From positions 1-22,691 of the forward strand of contig DYBS01000013.1 of assembly GCA_019418525.1 (NCBI GenBank): a stretch of DNA of 22,691 bases, written 5' to 3'. Below, piece after piece: positions 8,401 to 14,976 of the stretch. This stretch comes from Clostridiales bacterium. Its GTDB lineage: Bacteria > Bacillota > Clostridia > Oscillospirales > Oscillospiraceae. Position 1 is the first letter of the stretch. Every line of letters begins with the position of its first letter. The notes below the pieces were generated by a model. That model was given only the letters and a program-made list of their open reading frames with translations. It had not been told where the DNA came from and ran no database searches. The position numbers and the translations under genes are program-made.

Positions 8401-8859
8401 CAGGGCCTCGGCCCCGTCCTTCAGGGGGGCCTCTGAGCCGGGAATGGTGGGAACATTGCAGGCCTTGGCGATGGCCTTGGCGGTGAGCTTGTCGCCCATC
8501 TGGGCCAGGATCCTGGAGGAAGGACCGATAAAGGCGATGCCTGCGTCCTCACAGGCCTTGGCAAAATCCGCGTTCTCACTCAAAAAGCCGTATCCGGGGT
8601 GAATGGCGTCCACTTTGCGGCGTTTTGCCAGGTCAATGATGGCCGGAATGTCCAGATAAGCCCCCAGAGGGCTCTTATTTTCACCGATCAGGTAGGCCTC
8701 ATCCGCCCGGGTGCGGAAGAGGGAGAAGGTGTCCTCATTGGAGTAGATGGCCACGGTGTGCAGTCCCAGGTCGTAGCAGGCGCGGAACACGCGGATAGCA
8801 ATCTCGCCGCGGTTGGCCACCAGGACCTTCTGGAAGGTGTGCTCTGCCATGTCACTCAT
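5422..8859 (-). CDS. pyc: Pyruvate carboxylase
   Basis: A 1145-residue biotin enzyme that carboxylates pyruvate to oxaloacetate with ATP and bicarbonate, feeding anaplerosis and gluconeogenesis in the cytoplasm. The single chain has all parts in order. The biotin carboxylase starts with VLVANRGEIAIRVFRA at about residue 12, includes the glycine-rich ATP loop KAAGGGGGRGMRR near 165, and extends to about 460. The carboxyltransferase TIM barrel begins with TDTTMRDAHQSL near 537. The C-terminal biotinyl domain has EAMKMET with the biotinylated lysine at 1111. The length equals that of typical pyruvate carboxylases, so this is not an isolated oxaloacetate decarboxylase subunit. The ATG at 8859 and the in-frame ATG at 8850 (starting MAEHTF) are both possible, because AAAGGA (8863-8868) is 3 bases from the first and 12 from the second. 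Confidence 0.97.
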   Translation of the reverse strand: MSDMAEHTFQKVLVANRGEIAIRVFRACYDLGLHTVAIYSNEDTFSLFRTRADEAYLIGENKSPLGAYLDIPAIIDLAKRRKVDAIHPGYGFLSENADFAKACEDAGIAFIGPSSRILAQMGDKLTAKAIAKACNVPTIPGSEAPLKDGAEALEKAISYGFPVILKAAGGGGGRGMRRCDTPDEVIPAFELVKSEAKKAFGNEDIFIEKYLVEPKHIEVQILGDQYGNVVHLGERDCSLQRRYQKVVEFAPAFSVSESTRQKLYEDAVKVAKHVGYVSAGTVEFLVDREGNHYFIEMNPRIQVEHTVTEMVTGIDLVRSQILIAEGKPLSTPEIGITCQDDVHMDGYAIQCRVTTEDPANNFAPDTGKITAYRSGGGFGVRLDGGNAYTGAVISPYYDSLLVKVTSWDRTFEAVCRKATRAISEEHVRGVKTNIPFITNILSHPAFRAGKCHTKFIDETPELFEFENGRDRATKVLKYIAQIQVDNPSAERRQLDIPRFPPYENTPPKCTGLKQMLDEKGPEAVRDWVLGQKKLLITDTTMRDAHQSLLSTRVRTRDMVKGAEGTAEILNDCFSLEMWGGATFDVAYRFLHESPWERLELLREKIPNIPFQMLLRGANAVGYTNYPDNLIRAFVKESAKTGIDVFRVFDSLNWIPGMEVAMDEVLNQGKLLEATLCYTGDILDPKRDKYTLKYYVDMAKELERRGAHLLCIKDMSGLLKPYAAQKLVSTLKQEVGLPIHLHTHDTSGNQVAAYLMAAEAGVDIVDCAIDSMASMTSQPSMNAVVTALQGQERDTGLDPAKLQKLSDYWADVRERYAGFEAGIKNPSTDIYRYEMPGGQYTNLKSQVESLGLGHQFEAVKEMYKTVNDMLGDIVKVTPSSKMVGDLAIFMVQNQLTAENIVERGEALTFPDSVVSYFKGMMGQPAWGFPEDLQKVVLKGEKPITCRPGELLPPVDFEKAREEVRKFYPEASDRSVISWCLYPKVVEEFCRHRKEYGYIMRMGSHVFFNGMALGETNKINIEDGKTLVIKYLGLGDLNEDGTRNVQFELNGMRREVAVPDKTAVSQVRPVTMADPEDKSQIGASIPGMVSKVNVKKGDRVEENQVVAVIEAMKMETSVVARMSGVVDEVFLKEGGSVKAGELLITIK

Positions 8860-8869
8860 TCATCCTTTC

Positions 8870-8899
8870 TTGCAGCTGGAAATGGCTCTAGTTGCAGCT
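8870..8899 (-). repeat. Direct repeat in the pyc leader
   Basis: The eight bases TTGCAGCT (plus-strand reading) occur at 8870-8877 and again at 8892-8899, each followed by a related AATGG. They lie in the 5' untranslated leader of pyc, just upstream of its ribosome binding site. A regulator or RNA-structure role is possible but nothing else supports it. Confidence 0.4.
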
Positions 8900-8987
8900 T
8901 AATGGTATTGAGAAATCGTCAAGCCAGAACTTAAGGGTCTTTTTAAAACGTTAAGAAAAAGCATAATTTGTGAGTGCTCTAAAGGTT

Positions 8988-9016
8988 ATTATAAAGGCGC
9001 AGGAGGAAATTTGCAA
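8988..9016 (-). promoter_or_regulatory. pyc: Promoter of pyc
   Basis: On the minus strand, -35 TTGCAA (9011-9016) and perfect -10 TATAAT (8988-8993) are 17 bases apart, giving a start near 8981 and a leader of about 120 bases. The 8860-9174 interval (315 bases) otherwise holds the recG promoter and AT-rich sequence. I see no gene and no clear riboswitch in it. Confidence 0.8.
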
Positions 9017-9114
9017 GCGCTTTTTGATAAAATTGCAAAACTGGCAGCCTATACAGCGAGGGCGGTAAAATAGTGGCCTCTTGTTAGGGAAAATTGCCCG
9101 CCCTGGGCACACAC

Positions 9115-9143
9115 TTGCCCGGCGGAGCGGAATGTGGTACACT
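9115..9143 (+). promoter_or_regulatory. recG: Promoter of the recG operon
   Basis: -35 TTGCCC (9115-9120) and -10 TACACT (9138-9143) separated by 17 bases, about 31 bases before the recG start. Both boxes depart from consensus, suggesting moderate constitutive expression. Confidence 0.65.
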
Positions 9144-9174
9144 AATTCTATTCGGCCAAAAGGGGGGGAGTATC

Positions 9175-11253
9175 GTGAAGATCTGCCGCACCACCCGGGT
9201 GGAGGAGCTGCCCGGGGTGGGAAAGGTGCGCGCCGCCGCCCTGGGGAAGCTGGGTCTCCACACGGCGGAGGACCTGTTGCGCTACTTTCCCCGCAGCTAC
9301 GAGGACCGACGGAAGGTCTGCACCATCGACGAGGCATTACCGGGCGTCCCGGTGTGTGTCCGGGCCATGGTGGCCGAGACGCCCCGGCACTCCTACGTCC
9401 GCAAGGGCCTGGAGCTGACCAAGGTGAAGGCGGTGGACGCCAGAAGCACCCTGGAGCTCACCTTCTTCAACCAGAACTATGTGAAAAACGCCCTCATCCC
9501 CGGGGAGAGCTACATCTTTTACGGCGCGGTGGAGGGCTTTCCGCCCCGGCGGCAGATGACCAACCCGGTCTTTGAGCGGGAGGACCAGACCCGCTTCACC
9601 GGGCGCATCCTGCCGGTGTACCCCCTGACGGCGGGAGTATCCAACAACCTGCTGGCCGGGCTCACCCTCCGCTGCGCGGAGAGCTGTGCCCAGGACATGC
9701 CCGAGATCCTTCCCGCCGCAGTGCGCCAGGCGCACACTCTGGCGGCGGCGGGGTACGCCTATGAGCACATCCACTTTCCGGCGGACGAGGAGGCCCTGGA
9801 GCTCTCTCGCCGGCGCCTTATCTTCGAGGAGCTCTTTACCCTCTCCTGCGGCCTGGCCCTCCTGCGGGAGCGGCGGAGCACCGGCGTGGGGCCGGTCATC
9901 CCGGCGGCGGGGCTGGAGGAGTTCCGGGCGGCGCTGCCCTTCGCCCTCACGGAGGCTCAGGAGAAGGCCATTGCCGAGGCGGCCTCCGACATGGCCTCCG
10001 GAAAGCCCATGAACCGCCTGGTGCAGGGCGACGTGGGCTCCGGCAAGACCATGGTGGCCGCCGCCTGCGCCCTGCTGGCGAGCCGGGCGGGGTGGCAGAG
10101 CGCCCTGATGGCCCCAACGGAACTGCTGGCGGAGCAGCACTTCCGCACCCTTTCCGGGGTGCTGGAGCCGCTGGGTATCCGGGTGGGGCTCCTCACCGGC
10201 GGGCAGCGGGCGGCAGAGAAGCGGAAAGTGAAAGCGGCTCTGGCTGCCGGGGAGATCGACCTCGTGGTGGGCACCCACGCCCTCCTCTCCGAGGGAGTGG
10301 ATTTTGCACGGCTGGGCCTGGTCATCACCGACGAGCAGCACCGCTTCGGCGTGGGTCAGCGGGCCGCCCTGGCCGAGAAGGCCGGTGGGGAGGAGGATTT
10401 TTTGCCCCATGTGCTGGTCATGTCGGCCACCCCCATTCCCCGCACCCTTGCCCTCATCATCTACGGCGACCTGGACGTGAGCGTCATCGACCAGCTCCCC
10501 CCGGGCCGCACGCCGGTGGAGACCTTCCTGGTGGGGGAGGACAAGCGCCAGCGGATGTACAATTTCGTGCGCAAGCAGGTGGGCGAGGGGCGGCAGGTCT
10601 ACCTGGTCTGCCCCGCCGTGGAGGAGGGGGAGGACCCCAACGCTCCCGCCGCCTTGAAAGCTGCCACCACCTACGCCAAGCAGCTCCAGGAGGAGGTCTT
10701 TCCCGACCTGAGGGTGGGCCTGGTCCACGGCAAGATGAAGCCCCGGGACAAGGAGAAGGTGATGACTGCCTTTGCTGGAGGGGAACTGGACGTGCTGGTG
10801 TCCACCACCGTCATTGAGGTGGGCGTGGACGTGCCCAACGCCTCGCTGATGATCGTGGAGAACGCCGAGCGCTTCGGCCTCTCCCAGCTCCACCAGCTTC
10901 GGGGCCGGGTGGGCCGTGGAAAGCACCAGTCCTACTGCGTGCTGGTGAGCGCCAACCGGAACCCCGAGACCCGGGAGCGGCTGAAAACCCTCACCTGCAC
11001 CACCGACGGCTTCCGCATCGCGGAGGAGGATTTGAAACTCCGGGGCCCCGGCGACTTCTTCGGGGCGCGGCAGCACGGCCTGCCCCAGCTCCACATCGCG
11101 GACCTGGCCGGGGACACCCGGGTACTCAAGGAGGCCCAGGAAGCCGCCGCCGACCTGCTGGAGCGGGACCCCGGCCTGGAGGCGCCGGAGCACCGTCTGC
11201 TGCGGGAACAGATCCAGCGCCTGTTCGCCCAACAAGGCGAACGATTCAATTAG
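9175..11253 (+). CDS. recG: ATP-dependent DNA helicase RecG
   Basis: A 692-residue superfamily 2 helicase that remodels stalled replication forks and branched DNA. The N-terminal part has the helix-hairpin-helix-like ELPGVGKVRAAAL (about residues 11-23) and the OB-fold wedge domain. Walker A GDVGSGKT has its lysine at 291, the Walker B variant DEQH is at 386-389, and the second RecA domain carries STTVIEVGVDVPNA followed by QLHQLRGRVGRG. The length and the DEQH box match RecG. The start is GTG at 9175, since AGGGGGGGAG (9161-9170) precedes it and the upstream in-frame extension would lie in the promoter. The stop TAG is part of the TAGGAGG ribosome binding site of the next gene, so recG leads a three-gene operon. 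Confidence 0.97.
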   Translation: MKICRTTRVEELPGVGKVRAAALGKLGLHTAEDLLRYFPRSYEDRRKVCTIDEALPGVPVCVRAMVAETPRHSYVRKGLELTKVKAVDARSTLELTFFNQNYVKNALIPGESYIFYGAVEGFPPRRQMTNPVFEREDQTRFTGRILPVYPLTAGVSNNLLAGLTLRCAESCAQDMPEILPAAVRQAHTLAAAGYAYEHIHFPADEEALELSRRRLIFEELFTLSCGLALLRERRSTGVGPVIPAAGLEEFRAALPFALTEAQEKAIAEAASDMASGKPMNRLVQGDVGSGKTMVAAACALLASRAGWQSALMAPTELLAEQHFRTLSGVLEPLGIRVGLLTGGQRAAEKRKVKAALAAGEIDLVVGTHALLSEGVDFARLGLVITDEQHRFGVGQRAALAEKAGGEEDFLPHVLVMSATPIPRTLALIIYGDLDVSVIDQLPPGRTPVETFLVGEDKRQRMYNFVRKQVGEGRQVYLVCPAVEEGEDPNAPAALKAATTYAKQLQEEVFPDLRVGLVHGKMKPRDKEKVMTAFAGGELDVLVSTTVIEVGVDVPNASLMIVENAERFGLSQLHQLRGRVGRGKHQSYCVLVSANRNPETRERLKTLTCTTDGFRIAEEDLKLRGPGDFFGARQHGLPQLHIADLAGDTRVLKEAQEAAADLLERDPGLEAPEHRLLREQIQRLFAQQGERFN

Positions 11254-11266
11254 GAGGAACGATCCG

Positions 11267-11734
11267 ATGCTGAACATTCGTGAGATGACCGCCGCCGACC
11301 GGGACGCGGTGATGCCCATGGTGGAGGAATTTTACCACAGCCCCGCTGTGGAGCACGAGGTGGACCCCGCCGTGCTGGAGCGCACCTTTCAGGCGGCCGT
11401 GGACCACACCGAGCCCCTGCTCACCGGCTTGGTGCTGGAGGAGGGCGGGCAGGCAGTGGGCTATGCCTATGTGACCGAGTGCTATTCCGGCGAAGTGGGC
11501 GGGCGCTGCCTCTTCTTTGAGGAGCTGTATTTCCAGCCCCAGTGCCGGGGCAAGGGCTACGGCACCCAGGTGTTCCGCTACATCAAGAAGCGCTGGCCCA
11601 ACCACCGCCGGGTGCGCTTGGAGGTGACTGACGCCAATGCCGGGGCCATCCGGCTCTATGAGCGGCTGGGCTTCCGCTTCCTGGAGTACCGGCAGATGGT
11701 ACTGGAGGGGGACCTCCAGAACGCTGGAGTATAA
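11267..11734 (+). CDS. GNAT family N-acetyltransferase
   Basis: A 155-residue acetyltransferase of the GCN5-related fold, transferring an acetyl group from acetyl-CoA to an unknown amine. The acetyl-CoA pyrophosphate loop is RGKGYGTQVFRYI (about residues 88-100), preceded by the FFEELYFQPQCRGKG strand, and motif B follows with LEVTDANAGAIRLYERLGF. The length is that of a single GNAT domain. AGGAGG (11252-11257) lies nine bases before the ATG and overlaps the recG stop codon, so translation is probably linked to recG. The neighbours do not reveal the substrate. Confidence 0.92.
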   Translation: MLNIREMTAADRDAVMPMVEEFYHSPAVEHEVDPAVLERTFQAAVDHTEPLLTGLVLEEGGQAVGYAYVTECYSGEVGGRCLFFEELYFQPQCRGKGYGTQVFRYIKKRWPNHRRVRLEVTDANAGAIRLYERLGFRFLEYRQMVLEGDLQNAGV

Positions 11735-11768
11735 GCAATTCATATATATTAAAGGAGAGAATGCCATC

Positions 11769-12152
11769 ATGGATCGGATGGAAGAGTGCAAGGCCCTGCG
11801 GGGCGATCCGTCGGTACACTACAACTGCGCCCAGGCGGTGCTGATCCCTTTCCGGGACACTTGCGGCGTGGACCGGGAGACCGCCTGCAATCTGGGCGCT
11901 CATTTCGGCAGCGGCATGCGCTGCGGCGGCATGTGCGGCGCGGTGACCGGGGCGCTGATGGTGCTGGGCATGGCCGGAGCGGACGAGACGGCCACCATGG
12001 CGCTGCTGCGCAAGTTCCGGGAGAAGAACGGCGCCCTCAACTGCGCGGAGCTCCTGAAGGCGGCCAAGGACCGGGGCGAGGCGCGCAAGCCCCACTGTGA
12101 CCGCATGGTCTACGATGCGGTGGAGTTGCTGGAGGAGCAGCTGGGCAAATAA
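11769..12152 (+). CDS. C_GCAxxG_C_C family (putative redox-active) protein
   Basis: A 127-residue cysteine-rich protein of the family named for its conserved cysteine and glycine pattern. The signature residues are C20 in YNCAQAV, then FGSGMRCGGMCGAVTGA with C52 and C56, and later C92 and C110. Family members are widespread in anaerobes and annotated as putative redox-active or metal-binding proteins, but the function is not established. There is no signal peptide, so it should be cytoplasmic. ATG 11769 is selected by AAGGAGA (11752-11758) and because the family begins near here. A longer in-frame extension overlaps the GNAT gene and is out of character. The gene starts 34 bases after the GNAT stop and is the last of the recG operon, followed by terminators. 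Confidence 0.9.
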   Translation: MDRMEECKALRGDPSVHYNCAQAVLIPFRDTCGVDRETACNLGAHFGSGMRCGGMCGAVTGALMVLGMAGADETATMALLRKFREKNGALNCAELLKAAKDRGEARKPHCDRMVYDAVELLEEQLGK

Positions 12153-12156
12153 AAAA

Positions 12157-12173
12157 GCCGCCCCATGGGCGGC
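12157..12173 (-). terminator. Terminator hairpin, minus-strand reading (second stop for tRNA-Gly)
   Basis: A 7-bp perfect stem GCCGCCC / GGGCGGC with a three-base loop. Read on the minus strand it is followed by TTTTTT (12151-12156), the layout of an intrinsic terminator. It would back up the larger palindrome for transcripts coming through the tRNA. On the plus strand it lacks a U tract. Confidence 0.7.
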
Positions 12174-12180
12174 AAAACCC

Positions 12181-12218
12181 AAAATAAAAGGACAGCCCTT
12201 CGGCTGTCCTTTTATTTT
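12181..12218. terminator. Bidirectional terminator between the recG operon and tRNA-Gly
   Basis: A perfect 17-bp inverted repeat (AAAATAAAAGGACAGCC, loop CTTC, complement), ending in a U-rich tract (TTTTATTTT) on either strand. It ends plus-strand transcripts of the recG operon and minus-strand transcripts of the tRNA. Its last base, 12218, is also the final A of the encoded tRNA CCA end. Confidence 0.92.
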
Positions 12219-12293
12219 GGAGCAGGTGACGAGGCTCGAACTCGCTACCTCCACCTTGGCAAGGTGGCGCTCTACCAGATGAGCTACACCTGC
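12218..12293 (-). tRNA. tRNA-Gly (GCC), complete
   Basis: A 76-base tRNA including an encoded CCA. The acceptor stem GCAGGTG/CACCTGC pairs at all seven positions. The D arm is GCTC...GAGC. The anticodon stem CCACC/GGTGG holds TTGCCAA with anticodon GCC, reading GGC and GGT glycine codons. The T arm is GCGAG-TTCGAGC-CTCGT. It is identical over the 55 comparable bases to the copy at the left edge of the window, and has its own promoter and terminators. Confidence 0.98.
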
Positions 12294-12307
12294 AAGCGAC
12301 GGATGTT

Positions 12308-12336
12308 ATTATAACCACCCGACGCCAAAAAGTCAA
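12308..12336 (-). promoter_or_regulatory. Promoter of the second tRNA-Gly gene
   Basis: On the minus strand, -35 TTGACT (12331-12336) and perfect -10 TATAAT (12308-12313) are 17 bases apart, with the -10 14 bases before the tRNA. No terminator is obvious between the lipoprotein gene upstream (stop at 12368) and this promoter, so some read-through from that operon is possible. Confidence 0.88.
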
Positions 12337-12367
12337 GCTTTTTTTCTGGTTTTCTCAAAAAGACGGC

Positions 12368-13447
12368 TCAGGTGCAGGCGGGCGTCTCCGCCCGGTCCCA
12401 GATATAGCCCAGGGCGGTGAGCTCCTCATCGGTATAGAAGAGACCGTCCTCGTCGCTGGGGTCCAGATGGCGATGGGTACCGTCCTTCCGGGTCACCACG
12501 TTCCAGTAGTGGGGATTTCCGTCCAGCGTGCCCTGCACCAGCGAGCACTCCACCTTCAGCTGTTGGCACAGGAGCTGAAAGGCCAGCGCCAGGCCCTCAC
12601 TGTCTGCCCGGTTCTCCATCAGCGCCGAGTAGGCCGTGGAGCAGCCGGGCTGGGGCGCGGACAGGTATTCCACCCGCTGGTGGAGCAGTGTTTTGAGGGA
12701 CTGTATCGCCCCATCCGTCTCCAGACTGGCAAGGGAGGCAGTGAGCTGCTGGGCCTGCTGGATCAACTGGACGCTCTTCCGACGCAGGGCTTCCGGCGTG
12801 TCCGGGTAGGTGAGCAGGATCTCCACAATGCGCTCGGTGCCGCTCTCGGGGTAGAGGGAGATGGTGTACTCCGGCATGCCGAAGGCAGCTGCCGGGGTGT
12901 CGTAGTAGGCCTGCTGGATAAGGGAGGCAATGTAATTCTCGTCCTCGTTAAAGTAGGCGATGTGAAGCACCGCCTCCGGGGAGAACTGGAGCAGCGCCTC
13001 CTGGAGCTCCGCCCGGATGGCGCTGGTGCCCGTCACGTTCTGGATGGCGCGGATCTGCTCCTGGGTGCGCTGGTAGGAGATGGTGATGCTGGCCTCATAG
13101 TACTTCACCACCGGGGTGTAGTCGTACTTGATGAAGTCCACCGCGTAGGCCCCGATGGGGGCGTCCCGGGCCACCTCCAGACAGGCGCTGTTCAGATCGG
13201 CTTCCACGTCCCGGGTGTAGTTGATCAGGCGGATCACGCCGCTCTCCGCCCCCTGGTTGACAAAATAGAGGATGTCGTTCACCAGGTCCTGATAGCTCTC
13301 CGCCTTCAGCACCCCGGAGTCGTCCGCCGTGTCCGGGTGCTCTGGGTGGTCGGTAACCACCTGGTAGGACCGCTCCAGCATGGCGCTGCACCCGCTCAGG
13401 CTCACAAGCGCCGCCAGCACCAGGGCAGCCGCCCAGATCCGCTTCAT
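12368..13447 (-). CDS. Lipoprotein with transglutaminase-like domain, catalytic cysteine replaced
   Basis: A 359-residue exported lipoprotein. Residues 1-19 form a signal peptide ending in the lipobox LSGC, with C20 the predicted lipidated residue, so the protein should be anchored outside the membrane. The middle part (about 40-255) is not recognised. The C-terminal 100 residues resemble a transglutaminase-like core, with AYSALMENRADSEGLALAFQ (starting near residue 273), then HYWNVV and HLDPSDED. In active members the first motif is typically VCEGYA-like with a catalytic cysteine. Here the equivalent position is Ser283 (codon AGT), while His313 and Asp329 are kept. Peptidase or cross-linking activity is therefore doubtful, and a binding role is possible. 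AGGAGGG precedes the ATG at 13447. The gene follows the LUD-domain gene by 17 bases. Confidence 0.85.
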   Translation of the reverse strand: MKRIWAAALVLAALVSLSGCSAMLERSYQVVTDHPEHPDTADDSGVLKAESYQDLVNDILYFVNQGAESGVIRLINYTRDVEADLNSACLEVARDAPIGAYAVDFIKYDYTPVVKYYEASITISYQRTQEQIRAIQNVTGTSAIRAELQEALLQFSPEAVLHIAYFNEDENYIASLIQQAYYDTPAAAFGMPEYTISLYPESGTERIVEILLTYPDTPEALRRKSVQLIQQAQQLTASLASLETDGAIQSLKTLLHQRVEYLSAPQPGCSTAYSALMENRADSEGLALAFQLLCQQLKVECSLVQGTLDGNPHYWNVVTRKDGTHRHLDPSDEDGLFYTDEELTALGYIWDRAETPACT

Positions 13448-13464
13448 ATACCCTCCTGTGTCCG

Positions 13465-14055
13465 TTACAGTCCCAGCTCCTCGCCCACCAGGACCACCTC
13501 GGCATAGCCGATGCCGGTGGGCTTCTTCCAGAGCACCGTGAGGGCCCGGCAGATGCGCTCGGGGCTGTTGCAGTTGTAGCAGCGGTCGCCCTTCTCGGCG
13601 CAGGGGGTCTTGCGGCCCAGCCGCTGGGCGTTCTTGGGGGAGGCGATGTTCCGGGCCCGCCACAGGGCGGCGTCGTAGTCGGGGGCGATCTTGTTCACGC
13701 CCACGATCAGATAGAGCTCCTTGTGGCCGAAGATGGTGGAGGCCACCCGGTTGCCGGTGCCGTCGATGTTGATGAGCTCGCCGGTCTCAGCCACGCCGTT
13801 GACCGAGGAGAGGTAGACCTCCGCCCCGGCGGCCTGCTCGTGGGTGGCGCCGGTCCAGTGGGAGTAGAAGGTATTGTGGGCCGCCAGCCGGTCCGCCAGC
13901 CCCATCTGCTGTACGGTCATGGAGCCGCCCATGCCGATGGTGCGCCCGTCCAGCTTGCCGTCCAGATAGTCGGCGGCCTCCTTGGCAGTGGCAAAGTAGG
14001 TGGTGTGGAAGCCGTTGGCTTCCAGGTTCTTCCGCAGGGCTTCGATGTTGGCCAT
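13465..14055 (-). CDS. LUD-domain (LutC/DUF162-type) protein
   Basis: A 196-residue protein of the LUD family, which includes LutC and LutB of bacterial lactate utilisation. Recognisable parts are the GMGGSMTVQQMGL loop (about residues 41-53), GVAETGELINIDGTGNR (about 87-103) and a closing VVLVGEELGL strand. It also has four cysteines at 152, 159, 162 and 169 in a C-x6-C-x2-C-x6-C pattern that could bind metal. Here it stands alone: no LutA- or LutB-like iron-sulfur partner is in the window, so a lactate role is not supported by context. AGGAGG (14064-14069) precedes the ATG. It lies between yitT and the lipoprotein gene with short gaps, suggesting co-transcription. Confidence 0.88.
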   Translation of the reverse strand: MANIEALRKNLEANGFHTTYFATAKEAADYLDGKLDGRTIGMGGSMTVQQMGLADRLAAHNTFYSHWTGATHEQAAGAEVYLSSVNGVAETGELINIDGTGNRVASTIFGHKELYLIVGVNKIAPDYDAALWRARNIASPKNAQRLGRKTPCAEKGDRCYNCNSPERICRALTVLWKKPTGIGYAEVVLVGEELGL

Positions 14056-14088
14056 AATAATTACCTCCTGTCTGATTTAAAACAAATA

Positions 14089-14958
14089 TTACAGATCGTT
14101 TTGCTGATAGGTGCGAAACCCGTCGCCCAGCACCTCATGGGCGTCGCAGACGATGAGGAAGGCCTCCGGGTCGATCTCCTTGACCATCCGGCGCAGGGGC
14201 ACGATCTGCTTTTGCTTGAAGGCGCACAGCATGACCTTCTTGCTCTCGCCCGACCAGGCGCCCTCGCCGTGGAGGAAGGTGATACCCCGATCCAGATCGT
14301 TGAGGATGACCTTGGCAATCTCATCGGGCCTGGAGGAGATAATGTAGGCCACCTTGGCGCTGTCCAGGCCGTAGAGAACCATGTCCATCACTGCGGTAAA
14401 AATATAGAGGGAGACTACGCCGTACAGGGCACTGGAGAAGTTGTGGAAGGCCACGGCCACCGCCACGATGACCACTAGATCCACCACCATGAGGAGTTTG
14501 CCCATGGGCAGCCAGGCAAAGCGCAGCTTCAGTAGGCGGGCCAGCAGATCGGTGCCGCCGGTGGTGGCCCCCTGAAGGAGGATGATGCCCAGCGACAGTC
14601 CCACCAGGATACCGCCGAAGATGGTGGCCAGCATGGGGTCCATGGGCTGGAAGGGGATCAGGGCCGCGATAACGTCCACGAACACCGAGGAAATGAACAT
14701 GGCGTAGAGGGAGGACAGAAGCAGATGTCCGCCCAGCAAGCGCCACCCCAGGAAGAAGAGGGGAATGTTGAGGATGATGACCACCGTGCCGATGGGGGCC
14801 CAGGGCAGAAGGGCGTTAACGATCTGGGCAAGACCCGTGATGCCGCCGAAGCCGATGGCATTGGGAGCGTAGCACCAATCAAAGCCCAGGGCGTAGATGA
14901 CCGAACCAATTGTAATCCAAAAGTAGGAAATAAGCAGTTTCTTTGCAGTATCTTTCAT
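14089..14958 (-). CDS. YitT family membrane protein
   Basis: A 289-residue integral membrane protein of the YitT family. The N-terminal two thirds has five to six hydrophobic helices, including ITIGSVIYALGFDW and the glycine-rich GFGGITGLAQI (about residues 36-46), plus the QGATTGGTDLLAR motif near 130. The C-terminal cytoplasmic domain (about 205-289) corresponds to DUF2179, with SSRPDEIAKVILNDLDRGITFL and the closing VCDAHEVLGDGF. The transported substrate is unknown. ATG 14958 is chosen because GAGGTG lies just before it. A GTG two codons upstream would overlap that binding site. The gene follows parC by 18 bases and precedes the LUD gene by 33. Confidence 0.93.
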   Translation of the reverse strand: MKDTAKKLLISYFWITIGSVIYALGFDWCYAPNAIGFGGITGLAQIVNALLPWAPIGTVVIILNIPLFFLGWRLLGGHLLLSSLYAMFISSVFVDVIAALIPFQPMDPMLATIFGGILVGLSLGIILLQGATTGGTDLLARLLKLRFAWLPMGKLLMVVDLVVIVAVAVAFHNFSSALYGVVSLYIFTAVMDMVLYGLDSAKVAYIISSRPDEIAKVILNDLDRGITFLHGEGAWSGESKKVMLCAFKQKQIVPLRRMVKEIDPEAFLIVCDAHEVLGDGFRTYQQNDL

Positions 14959-14976
14959 AAACACCTCACAGATCGC

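Noticed and set aside
5398..8436. Plus-strand open frame of 1012 codons opposite pyc, and similar long frames opposite recG (9337-11319), parC (14725-16488) and parE (19617-20846)
   Set aside because: All mirror highly conserved genes on the other strand and share the same biased composition. They are shadows of GC-rich coding sequence.
1..12293. Genomic island bounded by two tRNA-Gly copies
   Set aside because: Both tRNAs are complete genes with their own promoters as far as visible, no integrase is present, and the interval holds core genes (valS, pyc, recG) of normal composition.
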